NCBI GenBank assembly: GCA_030524705.1
Contig: JAUNGD010000002.1
Location: forward strand, 1 to 64,000
Reading direction: 5' to 3'
Length of the DNA: 64,000 bases
Origin: Lachnospiraceae bacterium
Lineage (GTDB): Bacteria > Bacillota > Clostridia > Lachnospirales > Lachnospiraceae
The notes beneath the pieces were generated by a model that had not been told where the DNA came from, ran no database searches, and was given only the letters and a program-made list of their open reading frames with translations. Positions within the stretch are counted from its first letter, which is position 1. The number at the start of each line of letters is the position of its first letter. This document shows positions 8,298 to 16,855 of the stretch, piece after piece. A program made the translations under genes and the position numbers.

Positions 8298-8397
8298 GGC
8301 AAAACAGGATAATGGGAAATAAGGTAATAAAAAGAAACAGGACAACAGGAATGAGGCAGTAAGAAAATGACAGGACAAAAGGACAAGGAAAAAAGGA
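8290..8397 (+). repeat. degenerate A-rich repeats beginning at a stop codon
   Basis: Three diverged units starting GAGGAATAAGG, GGGAAATAAGG and GGAATGAGGCAG (about 8290, 8312 and 8348), each leading into ACAGGA(T/C)AA. The TAA of the preceding gene is in the first unit. The region is poorly conserved but resembles the other stop-codon-spanning repeats in the window. Confidence 0.4.
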
Positions 8398-8407
8398 GGG
8401 GCGGCCC

Positions 8408-8623
8408 GTGAAAAATCTGAAGCTGAAAGCGGCCCGGGCATTGCTGGATATGTCCCAAAAGGAGCTGGCGGATGCGGTGCATGTTTCCCGCCAGACAATC
8501 AATGCGATAGAAAAGGGTGATTATAATCCGACAATAAAGCTGTGCCTGGCTATTTGCCATGTGCTGGGCAAAACTCTGGATGAGTTGTTTTGGGAGGAGG
8601 AAGACGAAAATGAAACTGTTTGA
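8408..8623 (+). CDS. small HTH (Xre/Cro-type) transcriptional regulator
   Basis: 71 residues, essentially one lambda-repressor-like helix-turn-helix: KAARALLDMSQKELADAV followed by the recognition helix VSRQTINAIEKG and DYNPTIKLCLAICHVLG. The ending TLDELFWEEE is typical of the short YozG/HTH_3 group that often precedes membrane-protein and ABC-exporter genes in clostridia. GGAGGGGCGGCCC precedes the start. The 3' end overlaps the next gene by 14 bases. It probably regulates this cassette. Confidence 0.85.
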   Translation: MKNLKLKAARALLDMSQKELADAVHVSRQTINAIEKGDYNPTIKLCLAICHVLGKTLDELFWEEEDENETV

Positions 8624-9098
8624 TGTATTTCGTAAAAATAATCTGGATGAAATGCAGGAGCAGAAGCTTTTGCATATTGAGAAAAACGGATTCTGGATCC
8701 TGTATTTTCTTCTGGCGGTGGAAATGGTGATAAAATGCGTCCTGGGAGCGCCGAAAAATTCATTGCTGGGAGAATTTATATGTTTTATGGCAGTCAGTGT
8801 GTATATGCTTTTCATGTGTGTGAAAAATGGTATCTGGGACCGTCACCTGAAGGGGGATGCAAAGACTAATCTTCTGCTGGGGCTTCTGGCCGGGGGGATT
8901 GTGACAGCTTTGAATGTGCTTGTTTATGTCATAAGAGCAGAGCGGACTGTCGGATGGCTCCCCATCCTTCTGTTATCGGCAGCGGCGGGGTTTTTGACAT
9001 TTTTTATCACATTTTCATTGACGAGCATTTTAGTTTTCTTCTGCAAGCGGACGGAAGAGAGGCTGGAGAAAGAGCCAGAGGAGGACGAGGAGATATGA
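8610..9098 (+). CDS. four-helix membrane protein of unknown function (DUF6773-like)
   Basis: 162 residues from ATG 8610, which has GGAGGAGG about 10 bases upstream inside the overlapping HTH gene. Four hydrophobic helices (about 28-45, 54-71, 86-105, 116-140) follow the motif LDEMQEQKLLHIEKNGFW, and the tail is acidic. It resembles small membrane proteins paired with HTH_3 regulators in clostridia; the DUF6773 label is from memory and is tentative. The overlaps on both sides indicate translational coupling with the regulator and the ABC ATPase. Confidence 0.7.
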   Translation: MKLFDVFRKNNLDEMQEQKLLHIEKNGFWILYFLLAVEMVIKCVLGAPKNSLLGEFICFMAVSVYMLFMCVKNGIWDRHLKGDAKTNLLLGLLAGGIVTALNVLVYVIRAERTVGWLPILLLSAAAGFLTFFITFSLTSILVFFCKRTEERLEKEPEEDEEI

Positions 9099-9895
9099 TA
9101 GAGGCAATTGAGCTTTGCAAGCAATTTGAGCGCGGCGTCCGGGAGGGGCGCAGGACAAGGAAGGAAGAGTTTTGGGCGGTGGATCACGTTTCGCTGAAGG
9201 CTGAACCTGGGGAGATTATCGGAATCTTAGGGCCCAACGGCGCAGGAAAGACGACGCTCCTTCGGATGCTGGGAATGCTGATGACGCCGACGCAGGGAAG
9301 CGTCCGCATCACGGACGGAGCCGGGGAGGAACTTACGGAGCTGACGGATAAAAAAGCGGCGATAGGGTATCTGTCGGGAAATACAAAATTGTACCCGCGT
9401 TTTTCAATCCGGGAGTATTTGCAGTTTCTGGGAGAACTGTACGGATTTGATAAAACGCATATTCAGAGCAGGATAGAGGAGATTTTTCGGGTACTAGACA
9501 TGGAGGGCTTCGCCGACAACCGGATTGAGAAGCTTTCCACCGGGCAAATGCAGCGGGCGTCCATTTCCAGATGCCTGATGGCGGATCCTAAAATATATAT
9601 TTTAGATGAGCCAACTCTTGGGTTGGATATTTTGAGTGCAGATGCCATCATCAATTTTATGAAAAAACAGAAAGAAAATGGCAAAACGGTCCTGTATTCG
9701 ACCCATTACCTGGAGGAGGCCCAGTTTCTGTGCGACCGGATCTATATGATCTGCAGCGGAAGGATTGTGGCCTGCGGGACACCGGAGGATTTGATGGAGC
9801 AGACGGGATGTTCCAGCCTTCGGGATGCGTTTCATGCGATTTATGAGGAAGAAAAAACGGAAGACAGGATACAGGCGGGAGGTGCCCGGGGATGA
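9095..9895 (+). CDS. NatA-like ABC transporter ATP-binding protein
   Basis: 266 residues from ATG 9095, overlapping the previous stop as ATGA. Walker A is GPNGAGKTT, the signature is LSTGQMQR and Walker B is YILDEPTLGLD, with the H-loop in YSTHYLEEA. It is the ATPase of an ABC-2-type exporter; the NatA/antibiotic-exporter group is nearest by motif. Its partner is the gene overlapping at 9892. Export substrate unknown. Confidence 0.9.
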   Translation: MIEAIELCKQFERGVREGRRTRKEEFWAVDHVSLKAEPGEIIGILGPNGAGKTTLLRMLGMLMTPTQGSVRITDGAGEELTELTDKKAAIGYLSGNTKLYPRFSIREYLQFLGELYGFDKTHIQSRIEEIFRVLDMEGFADNRIEKLSTGQMQRASISRCLMADPKIYILDEPTLGLDILSADAIINFMKKQKENGKTVLYSTHYLEEAQFLCDRIYMICSGRIVACGTPEDLMEQTGCSSLRDAFHAIYEEEKTEDRIQAGGARG

Positions 9896-11991
9896 GAAAA
9901 GTCAAGACATTGGTAAAAAAAGAGATCCGCGATATTTTGCGGGATAAAAAGACACTTGTCATGATGGTGGTGGTGCCGATGCTGCTGTACCCGCTGATTA
10001 TTATAGGCATGTCCATCGGCATCAGCATGTTTATGCAGTCCCAGGAGGATCAGGAGCATATCGTGGGGTATGCACAGAAGTATGCCGAGGTGGTTTCCCG
10101 TTTGGAAGAGTTGTATAAAGAAAATCAGGAGGAGCTCGATTGGCAGATAACCTTTGTGCCGTCCCGGGAAAGCAGCGAGGAGGATAGAGAAGCCGCGGAT
10201 GTGTGGATGGAGATGAAATGGGAACCGGGAGACGTGGAGTTAGAGACGGAACGGAAGCCGGGAAATGTGGAGCTAGAGACGGAACCGAAATCGGGAAATG
10301 TGGAGACGGGTGAGCCGCTGCATGTCGAGCTCCTGTATTCTTCAGCAGAGGAAAGCTCTCTTGGTACAAAACGCGTGTTGGAGGATATTCTTGAGAAGTA
10401 CCGGGAGGAGCTTCTTCTGGAAAACCTGGCAAAAGAGGGCCTGGATGAAACGATCCTCTATCCGGTGACCTACGAAGCGACGGACGGCGCTTCATTGACG
10501 GAAAGCTTCGGTATGGATATTGGAGGAAGCATCGGTATGATGCTGATGGTTACGATCCTTCTGGGAGCTGTGTATCCGGCCATTGATTCGACTGCCGGAG
10601 AGAAGGAGAGGGGGACGCTGGAGACGCTGCTCACGCTTCCCGTCACGAATTTTCAGATGATCCTCAGCAAATTTATCTCCGTTTCTGTATTCGCATGTGT
10701 GACGGCGGTGCTGTCGGTACTGTCGCTGGGCGGCTCCGTGCTGTTTCTGATTTTCGGCATTTCGGATACGATGGGAGAGCAGCTGCAGGGGATTTCCCTG
10801 GGGGCAGTGCTTCCTTATATCCCGCTTCTGCTGGTGGCGCTGATCGCAACGGCACTTCTGGCAACGGCGCTTTGCATGTGCTTCTGCGTATTTGCAAAGA
10901 GCTTCAAGGAGGCCAATAATTACGTGACCCCGGTGCTTTTGATCGTGATGTTTGCCTCCATGACAGCTATGATCCCATCCTTCCGGCTGGATTACAAAAC
11001 GGCGCTGATACCGATTGTCAACGTCTCCCTGATGGTCAAGCAGATCATTTCCCAGCAGCTTCAGATGCCGCTGGCGGCTCTCACGACGGTGGTAAACTTC
11101 GGGTACAGCATTTTGATCGCCTGGATCCTTGCGAAGCTGTATGACAGTGAAGCGATTCTGTTTTCCGACGGCTTCCGCAGCTTTCGGCTTTTCCAGAAAC
11201 GCGCAGATATAAAGGCCGGAACCGTCCCGGGAATCGGGGACGCGGTCATTTCGATTACGGTTGTTCTTCTTTTGATGCTGTATGTGGGAAGCGCGGCGGC
11301 GGTACGCCTCGGCGGCCTGGCCGGAACGGCAATAAATCAGATTCTGATTCTGGGAGTGCCGCTGTTCGCAGTCTGGTATATGAAGAGTGATATAAGGAAG
11401 CTTTTCTCCCTGAAAAGACCGAAAAAACACACGGTTCTGGGAAGCGTTATTCTGTATTTCGGAGTGTATTGCCTGATTCTGCTGACGGCAGCAGTTTTGA
11501 CGAATCTGCTTCCCCAGAGCACTTCTAATCTGCAGGAGGCATTTGTCCCCATTGTGGAGGCACCGTTTCCGCTGATGCTTCTGGTGATCGCGGCAATGCC
11601 GGCAGTCGGAGAAGAAATCCTGTTCCGCGGCTTTCTGTTTGGAACTCTTCGGGAGAGACTTGGCAGACCGGTTCTGGCGATTGTAATATCCGGTCTCGTA
11701 TTCGGAGCCTTCCATATGAGTCTTGTGAAGCTTATACCGACCTTTTTGCTGGGCGTCCTGTTTGCCTGCATCGTATCCGAGACAGGAAGCATTTACATGA
11801 CGATGGGGCTGCATTTCCTGAACAATACGGTATCCGTGCTGGCGATGAAATACCCGGAAGAAACAGAGAGAATTGCACCGATATTCGTGGAAGAAAGCCT
11901 GAGCCTTTCAGAAATGGCAGGGCTGTTGGCAGTGGGGGCAGTGCTGACCGTTGTCGGATGGCGGCTGCTGAAGCGAAAGGTGAGAGTATAA
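9892..11991 (+). CDS. ABC-2 permease fused to CPBP intramembrane protease (NatB-like)
   Basis: 699 residues. The N-terminal ABC-2 permease part (about 1-410) has one helix, a large extracytoplasmic loop (about 45-205), then a helix bundle with STAGEKERGTLETLL, a NatB-family signature. The C-terminal CPBP/Abi protease domain (about 500-690) has EEILFRGFL (the EExxxR motif), FGAFHMS and GLHFLNN, which supply the metal-binding Glu and His residues. Permease-CPBP fusions are known in clostridia. The extracytoplasmic loop contains an in-frame 11-residue repeat (about residues 111-142) rich in Glu, Pro and Gly. Translationally coupled to the ATPase by an ATGA overlap. Confidence 0.88.
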   Translation: MRKVKTLVKKEIRDILRDKKTLVMMVVVPMLLYPLIIIGMSIGISMFMQSQEDQEHIVGYAQKYAEVVSRLEELYKENQEELDWQITFVPSRESSEEDREAADVWMEMKWEPGDVELETERKPGNVELETEPKSGNVETGEPLHVELLYSSAEESSLGTKRVLEDILEKYREELLLENLAKEGLDETILYPVTYEATDGASLTESFGMDIGGSIGMMLMVTILLGAVYPAIDSTAGEKERGTLETLLTLPVTNFQMILSKFISVSVFACVTAVLSVLSLGGSVLFLIFGISDTMGEQLQGISLGAVLPYIPLLLVALIATALLATALCMCFCVFAKSFKEANNYVTPVLLIVMFASMTAMIPSFRLDYKTALIPIVNVSLMVKQIISQQLQMPLAALTTVVNFGYSILIAWILAKLYDSEAILFSDGFRSFRLFQKRADIKAGTVPGIGDAVISITVVLLLMLYVGSAAAVRLGGLAGTAINQILILGVPLFAVWYMKSDIRKLFSLKRPKKHTVLGSVILYFGVYCLILLTAAVLTNLLPQSTSNLQEAFVPIVEAPFPLMLLVIAAMPAVGEEILFRGFLFGTLRERLGRPVLAIVISGLVFGAFHMSLVKLIPTFLLGVLFACIVSETGSIYMTMGLHFLNNTVSVLAMKYPEETERIAPIFVEESLSLSEMAGLLAVGAVLTVVGWRLLKRKVRV
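10222..10317 (+). repeat. in-frame 33-bp tandem repeats within the NatB-like gene
   Basis: Units at 10222-10254, 10255-10287 and a partial one at 10288-10317 encode (E/K)(P/S)G(D/N)VELETE-type 11-residue repeats in the extracytoplasmic loop. The reading frame is kept. Confidence 0.9.
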
Positions 11992-12304
11992 TGCTATGAT
12001 ACACTGATTTGAAAAAAGCAAAGACAGCTGTAAGACAGATGGAAATTCGGTGTCGGAATACATGGCCAAGCGAGATGAGATTATGGCAATAACTCGGCGT
12101 CGGCTCGTATCTTGAAAGTGATTCAAAAGGAACCAGCATTGTTCATTTCCGCCGTAACTGCCAGGCACCGTGTAAACAAAAACAAAAACATCTCAGAGAA
12201 GGACCTTCAGGGGTGTCCACTCTGAGATGTTTTTTGTTGCACGGTGTTCATTCACGTACCGGAAAACGTTATTCATTTATATACCGGGAATCCATCATTC
12301 ATTT
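11992..12304. other. 313-bp intergenic region between convergent units
   Basis: No coding sequence recognised. From 12166 onward it contains a long imperfect inverted repeat that includes the bidirectional terminator annotated separately. The first 170 bases show nothing I can name. Confidence 0.5.
12184..12238. terminator. bidirectional terminator between convergent operons
   Basis: A perfect 10-bp stem CATCTCAGAG (12189-12198) / CTCTGAGATG (12220-12229) with A-rich 5' and T-rich 3' flanks. It serves the natAB-like unit on plus and the ABC importer on minus. The pairing extends outward through AACAAAAA/TTTTTTGTT to CACCGTG (from about 12166) and CACGGTG (to about 12244). Confidence 0.85.
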
Positions 12305-13099
12305 TTATCCCAGCAGCGCCGAGTCATTCGCAAACTGCTCCCCGCTGGCCCGCTCAAACTGATCCAGAAGATCCCGCACGGTCAGATTCTTTTTCTCCTC
12401 CCCTTCAATATCAAGGATAATTTTTCCGTCCATCATCATGATCAGGCGATTGCCGTGACGGATGGCGTCCTTCATATTGTGGGTGATCATCAGCGTGGTC
12501 AGGTGGTCGCGGTTGACGATGGTATCAGTAATATCCAGCACCTTGGCGGCCGTTTTCGGGTCGAGGGCGGCGGTGTGCTCATCCAGAAGCAAAAGCTTCG
12601 GCTTCTGCAGAGTCGCCATCAGGAGCGTCAGCGCCTGACGCTGTCCGCCGGAGAGGAGGCCCACCTTAGAGGTAAGACGGTCTTCCAGGCCGAGTCCCAG
12701 CATCTTTAAAAGCTCCCGGTACTCTTCACGTTCTGATTTTGTGATGCCCGGGCGGAGCAGACGCGGCTTTCCGCGGCGCTTGGCAAGGGCAAGGTTTTCC
12801 TGGATCTCCATGGTGGCGGCGGTGCCGGTCATCGGATCCTGGAAGACACGGCCAAGATATATGGCGCGTTTGTATTCCGGCAGCTTTGTGACATCTGTGC
12901 CGTCGATGAGGATTTGGCCCTCGTCCACAAACCAGGTGCCGGCTACGGCATTGAGCATAGTAGACTTACCGGCGCCGTTTCCGCCGATAACGGTAACGAA
13001 ATCACCGTCCTTAAGACTTAAGGACAGACCGTTTAATGCTGTCTTTTCGTTTATGGTTCCGGGATTGAAGGTCTTATAGAGGTTTTTTAATTCAAGCAT
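12305..13099 (-). CDS. ABC importer ATP-binding protein (TrpZ-like)
   Basis: 264 residues. The start at 13099 has GGAGGAAA directly upstream and begins with the canonical MLELKNLYKTF; the frame is open further 5' but lacks support. Walker A is GGNGAGKST, the signature LSGGQRQAL, Walker B LLLLDEHTAALD. This is the variant in which the residue after DE is H, seen in ATPases paired with PF04392-type binding proteins. It energises the importer formed with the two upstream genes. Its start overlaps the permease gene by 8 bases. Confidence 0.9.
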   Translation of the reverse strand: MLELKNLYKTFNPGTINEKTALNGLSLSLKDGDFVTVIGGNGAGKSTMLNAVAGTWFVDEGQILIDGTDVTKLPEYKRAIYLGRVFQDPMTGTAATMEIQENLALAKRRGKPRLLRPGITKSEREEYRELLKMLGLGLEDRLTSKVGLLSGGQRQALTLLMATLQKPKLLLLDEHTAALDPKTAAKVLDITDTIVNRDHLTTLMITHNMKDAIRHGNRLIMMMDGKIILDIEGEEKKNLTVRDLLDQFERASGEQFANDSALLG

Positions 13100-14018
13100 T
13101 TGTATTTCCTCCCTTCTTTGCCGGTTTTGAGAAATATTTGCTCTTCCAGTATGGAGCTGCAAGGAAGATAGCAACGACAACGGCGGTGAGCAGCTTTAAG
13201 AGGTCGGTGTCGATACCCTTCCAGATAACGGTCTGAAGTACCAGATAGTACAGGATGGAACCGAGAACGACGCTGAGCAGCGACAGAGCAAAGTTGCGGA
13301 AGATTCTTCCGAAGATCGCTTCGCCGATGATAACGGCAGCAAGACCGATAACGATAGCGCCGCGGCCCATGTTGACGTCTGAGAAGCCCTGATACTGCGC
13401 CAGCAGCGCGCTGGACAGCGCTACAAGGCCGTTGGAGAGCATCAGGCCCAGCACCTTGCCGAAATCAGTGTTGATACCCTGGGCCCGGGACATGTTCGGG
13501 TTGCAGCCTGTAGCCCGCAGAGAACAGCCCAGCTCTGTACCGAAGAACCAGTACAGAACTGCGATCAGGATAACAATAATAATCGCAACGATCAGGATCG
13601 TGTTCTGCCAGACGGGAACATTTTTAATGTAACGCAGGGAAACCAGAAGATCATATTTATCTACACTGATTGCCTGGTTTGCCTTGCCCATGATTTTCAG
13701 GTTGACGGAGTAAAGGGACAGCTGTGTGAGGATACCGGCGAGGATAGCCGGAATTCCCATAAAGGTGTGGAAAATGCCTGTTACCAGTCCGGCCAGCATC
13801 CCGGCGCCGGTGGCAGCCAGCAGGGCAACCCAGACACTGTAGCCGTTCAGCAGCATCATGATGCATACGGCGCCGCCGGTACACATGGTTCCGTCAACGG
13901 TAAGGTCCGCAACGTCCAGGATGCGGTAAGTCAGATAAACGCCGATTGCCATTATGCCCCAGATAAGCCCCTGCGCGACGGCTCCCGGCAATGCGTTTAT
14001 GAGGTTCATGATATCCAT
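13092..14018 (-). CDS. ABC importer permease (branched-chain/TrpY-like)
   Basis: 308 residues with about eight hydrophobic helices, in the BPD_transp_2 (LivH-like) family. Characteristic segments are YLTYRILDVADLTVDGT near the N-terminus and GCSLRATGCNPNMSRAQGIN, the cytoplasmic loop that contacts the ATPase. These permeases pair with PF04392 binding proteins. AGGAGGA precedes the start. Lys-rich C-terminal tail. Confidence 0.9.
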   Translation of the reverse strand: MDIMNLINALPGAVAQGLIWGIMAIGVYLTYRILDVADLTVDGTMCTGGAVCIMMLLNGYSVWVALLAATGAGMLAGLVTGIFHTFMGIPAILAGILTQLSLYSVNLKIMGKANQAISVDKYDLLVSLRYIKNVPVWQNTILIVAIIIVILIAVLYWFFGTELGCSLRATGCNPNMSRAQGINTDFGKVLGLMLSNGLVALSSALLAQYQGFSDVNMGRGAIVIGLAAVIIGEAIFGRIFRNFALSLLSVVLGSILYYLVLQTVIWKGIDTDLLKLLTAVVVAIFLAAPYWKSKYFSKPAKKGGNTNA

Positions 14019-14067
14019 TTGTATTCCTCCTGATAGTCGGACGGTAAAAAATAAATCGTCCTGGCTT

Positions 14068-14107
14068 AAAAGGAACAGCGAGAGAGGAGGATCCTTTCCC
14101 GCTGTCC
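14068..14107 (-). terminator. attenuator-type hairpin between binding-protein and permease genes
   Basis: On the minus strand GGACAGCG (14107-14100) pairs with CGCTGTTCC (14080-14072) with one bulge, followed by TTTT. It lies between the first and second genes of the importer operon, so it probably limits read-through, favouring binding-protein synthesis. Confidence 0.5.
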
Positions 14108-14144
14108 ATGTAAAATGAGTCTCTATTGTATGCTACGCAGTTTA

Positions 14145-15107
14145 TTATTCAGCTTCGATTGCTACGTAATCTTCCGGAACGGTAACTCCCAGAGCTTCGC
14201 AGAGATCAGCGTTGTATTTCTTTGTGAATTCCGGTGCATACTCGATCGGCATTGTGGAGATGTCAGCGCCCTCAGCGAGGATCTTTGCAGCCATCTTACC
14301 TGTAGCAACACCGATGTCATAGTAGCTGATAGAAAGAGTAGCAACGCCGCAGCCTGCGCAGATGCCTTCCTCGCCTGCAATGATCGGAACGCCTGCCGGC
14401 TGGCAGATATTGTTGATGATCTCAGTGTTGGAAGCTGCCGTGTTGTCAGTCGGTACATAGATAACGTCAGACTCGGAAGAAGCAGTGGTAACGACTGCGG
14501 AAAGATCGTTGGAATCTGAGAATGCATAGTATTCGCAGGTGTATCCCAGCTCTTCCAGAGCAGCCTTTACGGTGTCTACCTGATACTGAGAGTTTGCCTC
14601 AGCGGAGCAGTACAGAAGACCTACCTTCTCTGCATCCGGGAACAGCTCGTTCAGCATAGCAGCCTGCTCATCCAGCGGAGCAAGGTCAGAAGTACCGGAA
14701 ATATTGCCGCCTACTGTACCGTCAAAGTCTTCGATCTCAAGAGCTACGCCGTATTCTGTAACGGAAGTACCAAGAATCGGGATCTCATTGGTGCCGGCTG
14801 CTGCAGCCTGAAGCGCCGGTGTCGCGTTGGCAAGAATCAGGTCAACGCCGTTGGATACGAAGCTGTTGATGATGGTAGAGCATGTGTTGGGATCGCCCTG
14901 TGCGTTCTGCTCGTCAAAGGTAACTGCGTCGCCCAAAGCTTCGGTCAGAGCATCCTTGAAGCCCTGAGTAGCAGCGTCAAGAGCATCATGCTGTACAAGC
15001 TGGCAGATACCAACGGTATATGTCTCTTCCTCAGCAGATACGTTCATACCTACGATAGTTCCTGCCATAGCAGCAGAAAGAGCAATAGCTAAAACCTGTT
15101 TTTTCAT
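14145..15107 (-). CDS. ABC importer substrate-binding protein (PF04392/TrpX-like)
   Basis: 320 residues with a Sec signal (MKKQVLAIALSAAMAG, cleavage near NVSAEE) and no lipobox Cys. The mature domain is the ABC_sub_bind type, with YTVGICQLVQHDALDAA at its start and NPxTC-like GDPNTCSTIINSF. YDIGVATGKMAAKIL near the end is typical of the family. In Streptococcus the related TrpXYZ system is linked to tryptophan; the ligand here is not deducible, and no T-box is seen in the leader. Confidence 0.88.
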   Translation of the reverse strand: MKKQVLAIALSAAMAGTIVGMNVSAEEETYTVGICQLVQHDALDAATQGFKDALTEALGDAVTFDEQNAQGDPNTCSTIINSFVSNGVDLILANATPALQAAAAGTNEIPILGTSVTEYGVALEIEDFDGTVGGNISGTSDLAPLDEQAAMLNELFPDAEKVGLLYCSAEANSQYQVDTVKAALEELGYTCEYYAFSDSNDLSAVVTTASSESDVIYVPTDNTAASNTEIINNICQPAGVPIIAGEEGICAGCGVATLSISYYDIGVATGKMAAKILAEGADISTMPIEYAPEFTKKYNADLCEALGVTVPEDYVAIEAE

Positions 15108-15178
15108 TTTGTTATCCTCCTAGATAATTTTTACGTTCCTATGATCCTGTGTCAGAACTGCACAGAACCGACTCTCGT

Positions 15179-15207
15179 ATTATAGCGCTTTAACGCTTAG
15201 AAGTCAA
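15179..15207 (-). promoter_or_regulatory. promoter of the TrpXYZ-like operon
   Basis: On the minus strand: TTGACT (15207-15202), 17 bp, TATAAT (15184-15179). The spacer contains AAGCGTTAAAGCG, a direct repeat of AAGCG, which could be an operator. Confidence 0.75.
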
Positions 15208-15240
15208 GAAGTGCGAGCATTATTCGCAAAAATTCGATGC

Positions 15241-15349
15241 AAAGGATCGAAAAGTTAAATGCAGGAACCTTCGTTTCGTGCATGGGATCGAAAAACCAGA
15301 TGCAGGGACCTTCGTTCCATGTAAAGGATCGAAAAATCAGATGCCGGCG
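15241..15349 (-). repeat. 41-bp tandem repeats spanning a stop codon
   Basis: GGATCGAAAA recurs at 15244, 15285 and 15326, an exact 41-bp period, with GCAGG(A/G)ACCTTCGTT conserved in two units. Read on the minus strand, the final codons and TGA stop (15337-15339) of the flavoprotein gene are in the first unit and are copied twice downstream. Confidence 0.85.
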
Positions 15350-16740
15350 CTCTCTCCTGTAATGTGCCGTGCCACGTGTACGCCGCTGGCGGAGGCATGG
15401 GACAGAGAATGCGTAACGCCGCTGCCGTCTCCGATGATGTACAGACCCTTATATTTGGTCTCAAGGTTTTCGTCAATGTCCACTTCCATGTTGTAGAATT
15501 TGACCTCCACGCCGTACAGCAGCGTATCGTCGTTGGCCGTTCCCGGAGCGATCTTATCTAGGGCGTAGATCATTTCGATGATGCCGTCCAGGATACGCTT
15601 CGGAAGGACAAGGCTTAAGTCGCCGGGGGTGGCGTTCAGGGTGGGAGTCACGAGACCCTCCTCGATCCGCTTTGCGTTGCTGCGCCGTCCCCGGACAAGG
15701 TCGCCGAAGCGCTGGACAATCACGCCGCCGCCCAGCATGTTTGACAGCCGGGCAATACTTTCGCCGTAGCCGTTGCTGTCCTTGAAGGGCTCCGAAAAAT
15801 GCTTTGCCACCAGCAGGGCAAAGTTCGTATTTTCAGTCTGCTTTTCTTCGCCCTCGTAGCTGTGGCCGTTGACTGTGACGATGCCGTTGGTGTTTTCGTT
15901 TACAACGATACCGTTGGGATTCATGCAGAAGGTCCGTACATTGTCCTCAAATTTTTCCGTGCGGTAGACGATCTTGCTCTCGTAAAGCTCATCCGTCAGA
16001 TGAGAGAAAATAACGGCGGGAAGCTCTACCCGGACGCCGATGTCCACGCGGTTGGATTTCGTCGGGATGTCCAGCTCCCGGCAGATGGTTTCCATCCATT
16101 TGCTGCCGCTTCGCCCGACGGAGACGATGCACTTATCGCAGTCGGAAGACTGTGCGACCTGGAAAGTACCGTCCTTTTCCATGTACCAGACGCGGTAGCC
16201 CTGGGGCAGGATCTCGATTTTGTCCACCGGGGTCTGGAAATAAAAATCTACCTTGTCCTTTAATTCTGCGTAAAGATTTTCCAGAACGATATAATTGATG
16301 TCCGTGCCGAGATGGCGCACGGAGGCGTCGAGAAGCTTCAGCTTGTTCTGAAGACAGAGCTTTTTAAATTTGGTGCCTGCGGTGGAGAACATGCGGGTGC
16401 CCTCGCCGCCGTGGGTCACGTTGATCTCGTCCACGTATTTCATCAGCTCCGTGGACTGGGCGCGGCCGATATGCTCATACAGGGTGCCGCCAAAATCATT
16501 CGTAATATTGTATTTTCCGTCTGAGAAGGCTCCGGCGCCGCCGAAACCGCTCATGATGGCACAGGTCTTGCACTTGATACAGCTCTTTACTTTTTTGCCG
16601 TCGATGGGGCAGCGTCTTTTTTCCAGGGGAAAGCCTGCTTCAAAGACCGCGATCTTTAAATTTTCATTTCTTTGTACCAGCTCATATGCGGAAAAAATAC
16701 CGCCGGGGCCGGCGCCTACAATAATCACATCATATTTCAT
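15337..16740 (-). CDS. FAD-dependent oxidoreductase (COG2509-like)
   Basis: 467 residues. The N-terminal dinucleotide-binding fold is VIIVGAGPGGIFSAYEL, with the second acidic residue in IAVFEAG. A Cys cluster follows (RRCPIDG, CIKCKTCAIMSG) and then GFGGAGAFSDGK, a combination typical of the uncharacterised FAD-dependent dehydrogenase group COG2509. A C-terminal FAD segment GLYIIGDGSGVTHSL is present. Cytosolic flavoprotein; redox partner and substrate unknown. Single-gene unit with its own promoter at 16785-16813 and AAAGGAG before the start. Confidence 0.85.
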   Translation of the reverse strand: MKYDVIIVGAGPGGIFSAYELVQRNENLKIAVFEAGFPLEKRRCPIDGKKVKSCIKCKTCAIMSGFGGAGAFSDGKYNITNDFGGTLYEHIGRAQSTELMKYVDEINVTHGGEGTRMFSTAGTKFKKLCLQNKLKLLDASVRHLGTDINYIVLENLYAELKDKVDFYFQTPVDKIEILPQGYRVWYMEKDGTFQVAQSSDCDKCIVSVGRSGSKWMETICRELDIPTKSNRVDIGVRVELPAVIFSHLTDELYESKIVYRTEKFEDNVRTFCMNPNGIVVNENTNGIVTVNGHSYEGEEKQTENTNFALLVAKHFSEPFKDSNGYGESIARLSNMLGGGVIVQRFGDLVRGRRSNAKRIEEGLVTPTLNATPGDLSLVLPKRILDGIIEMIYALDKIAPGTANDDTLLYGVEVKFYNMEVDIDENLETKYKGLYIIGDGSGVTHSLSHASASGVHVARHITGESAGI

Positions 16741-16784
16741 ATAGAATACTCCTTTCAGAAAAGGCTTAAATTTCAGCCATAATC

Positions 16785-16813
16785 AGTATATCCTGTCGGA
16801 AAATCAGAGTCAA
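16785..16813 (-). promoter_or_regulatory. promoter of the flavoprotein gene
   Basis: On the minus strand: TTGACT (16813-16808), 17 bp, TATACT (16790-16785), about 45 bases before the start codon at 16740. Confidence 0.75.
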
Positions 16814-16855
16814 GCAAAATGCACAGAGAAGCGAAGAGAATACAGCATTTGCAAG

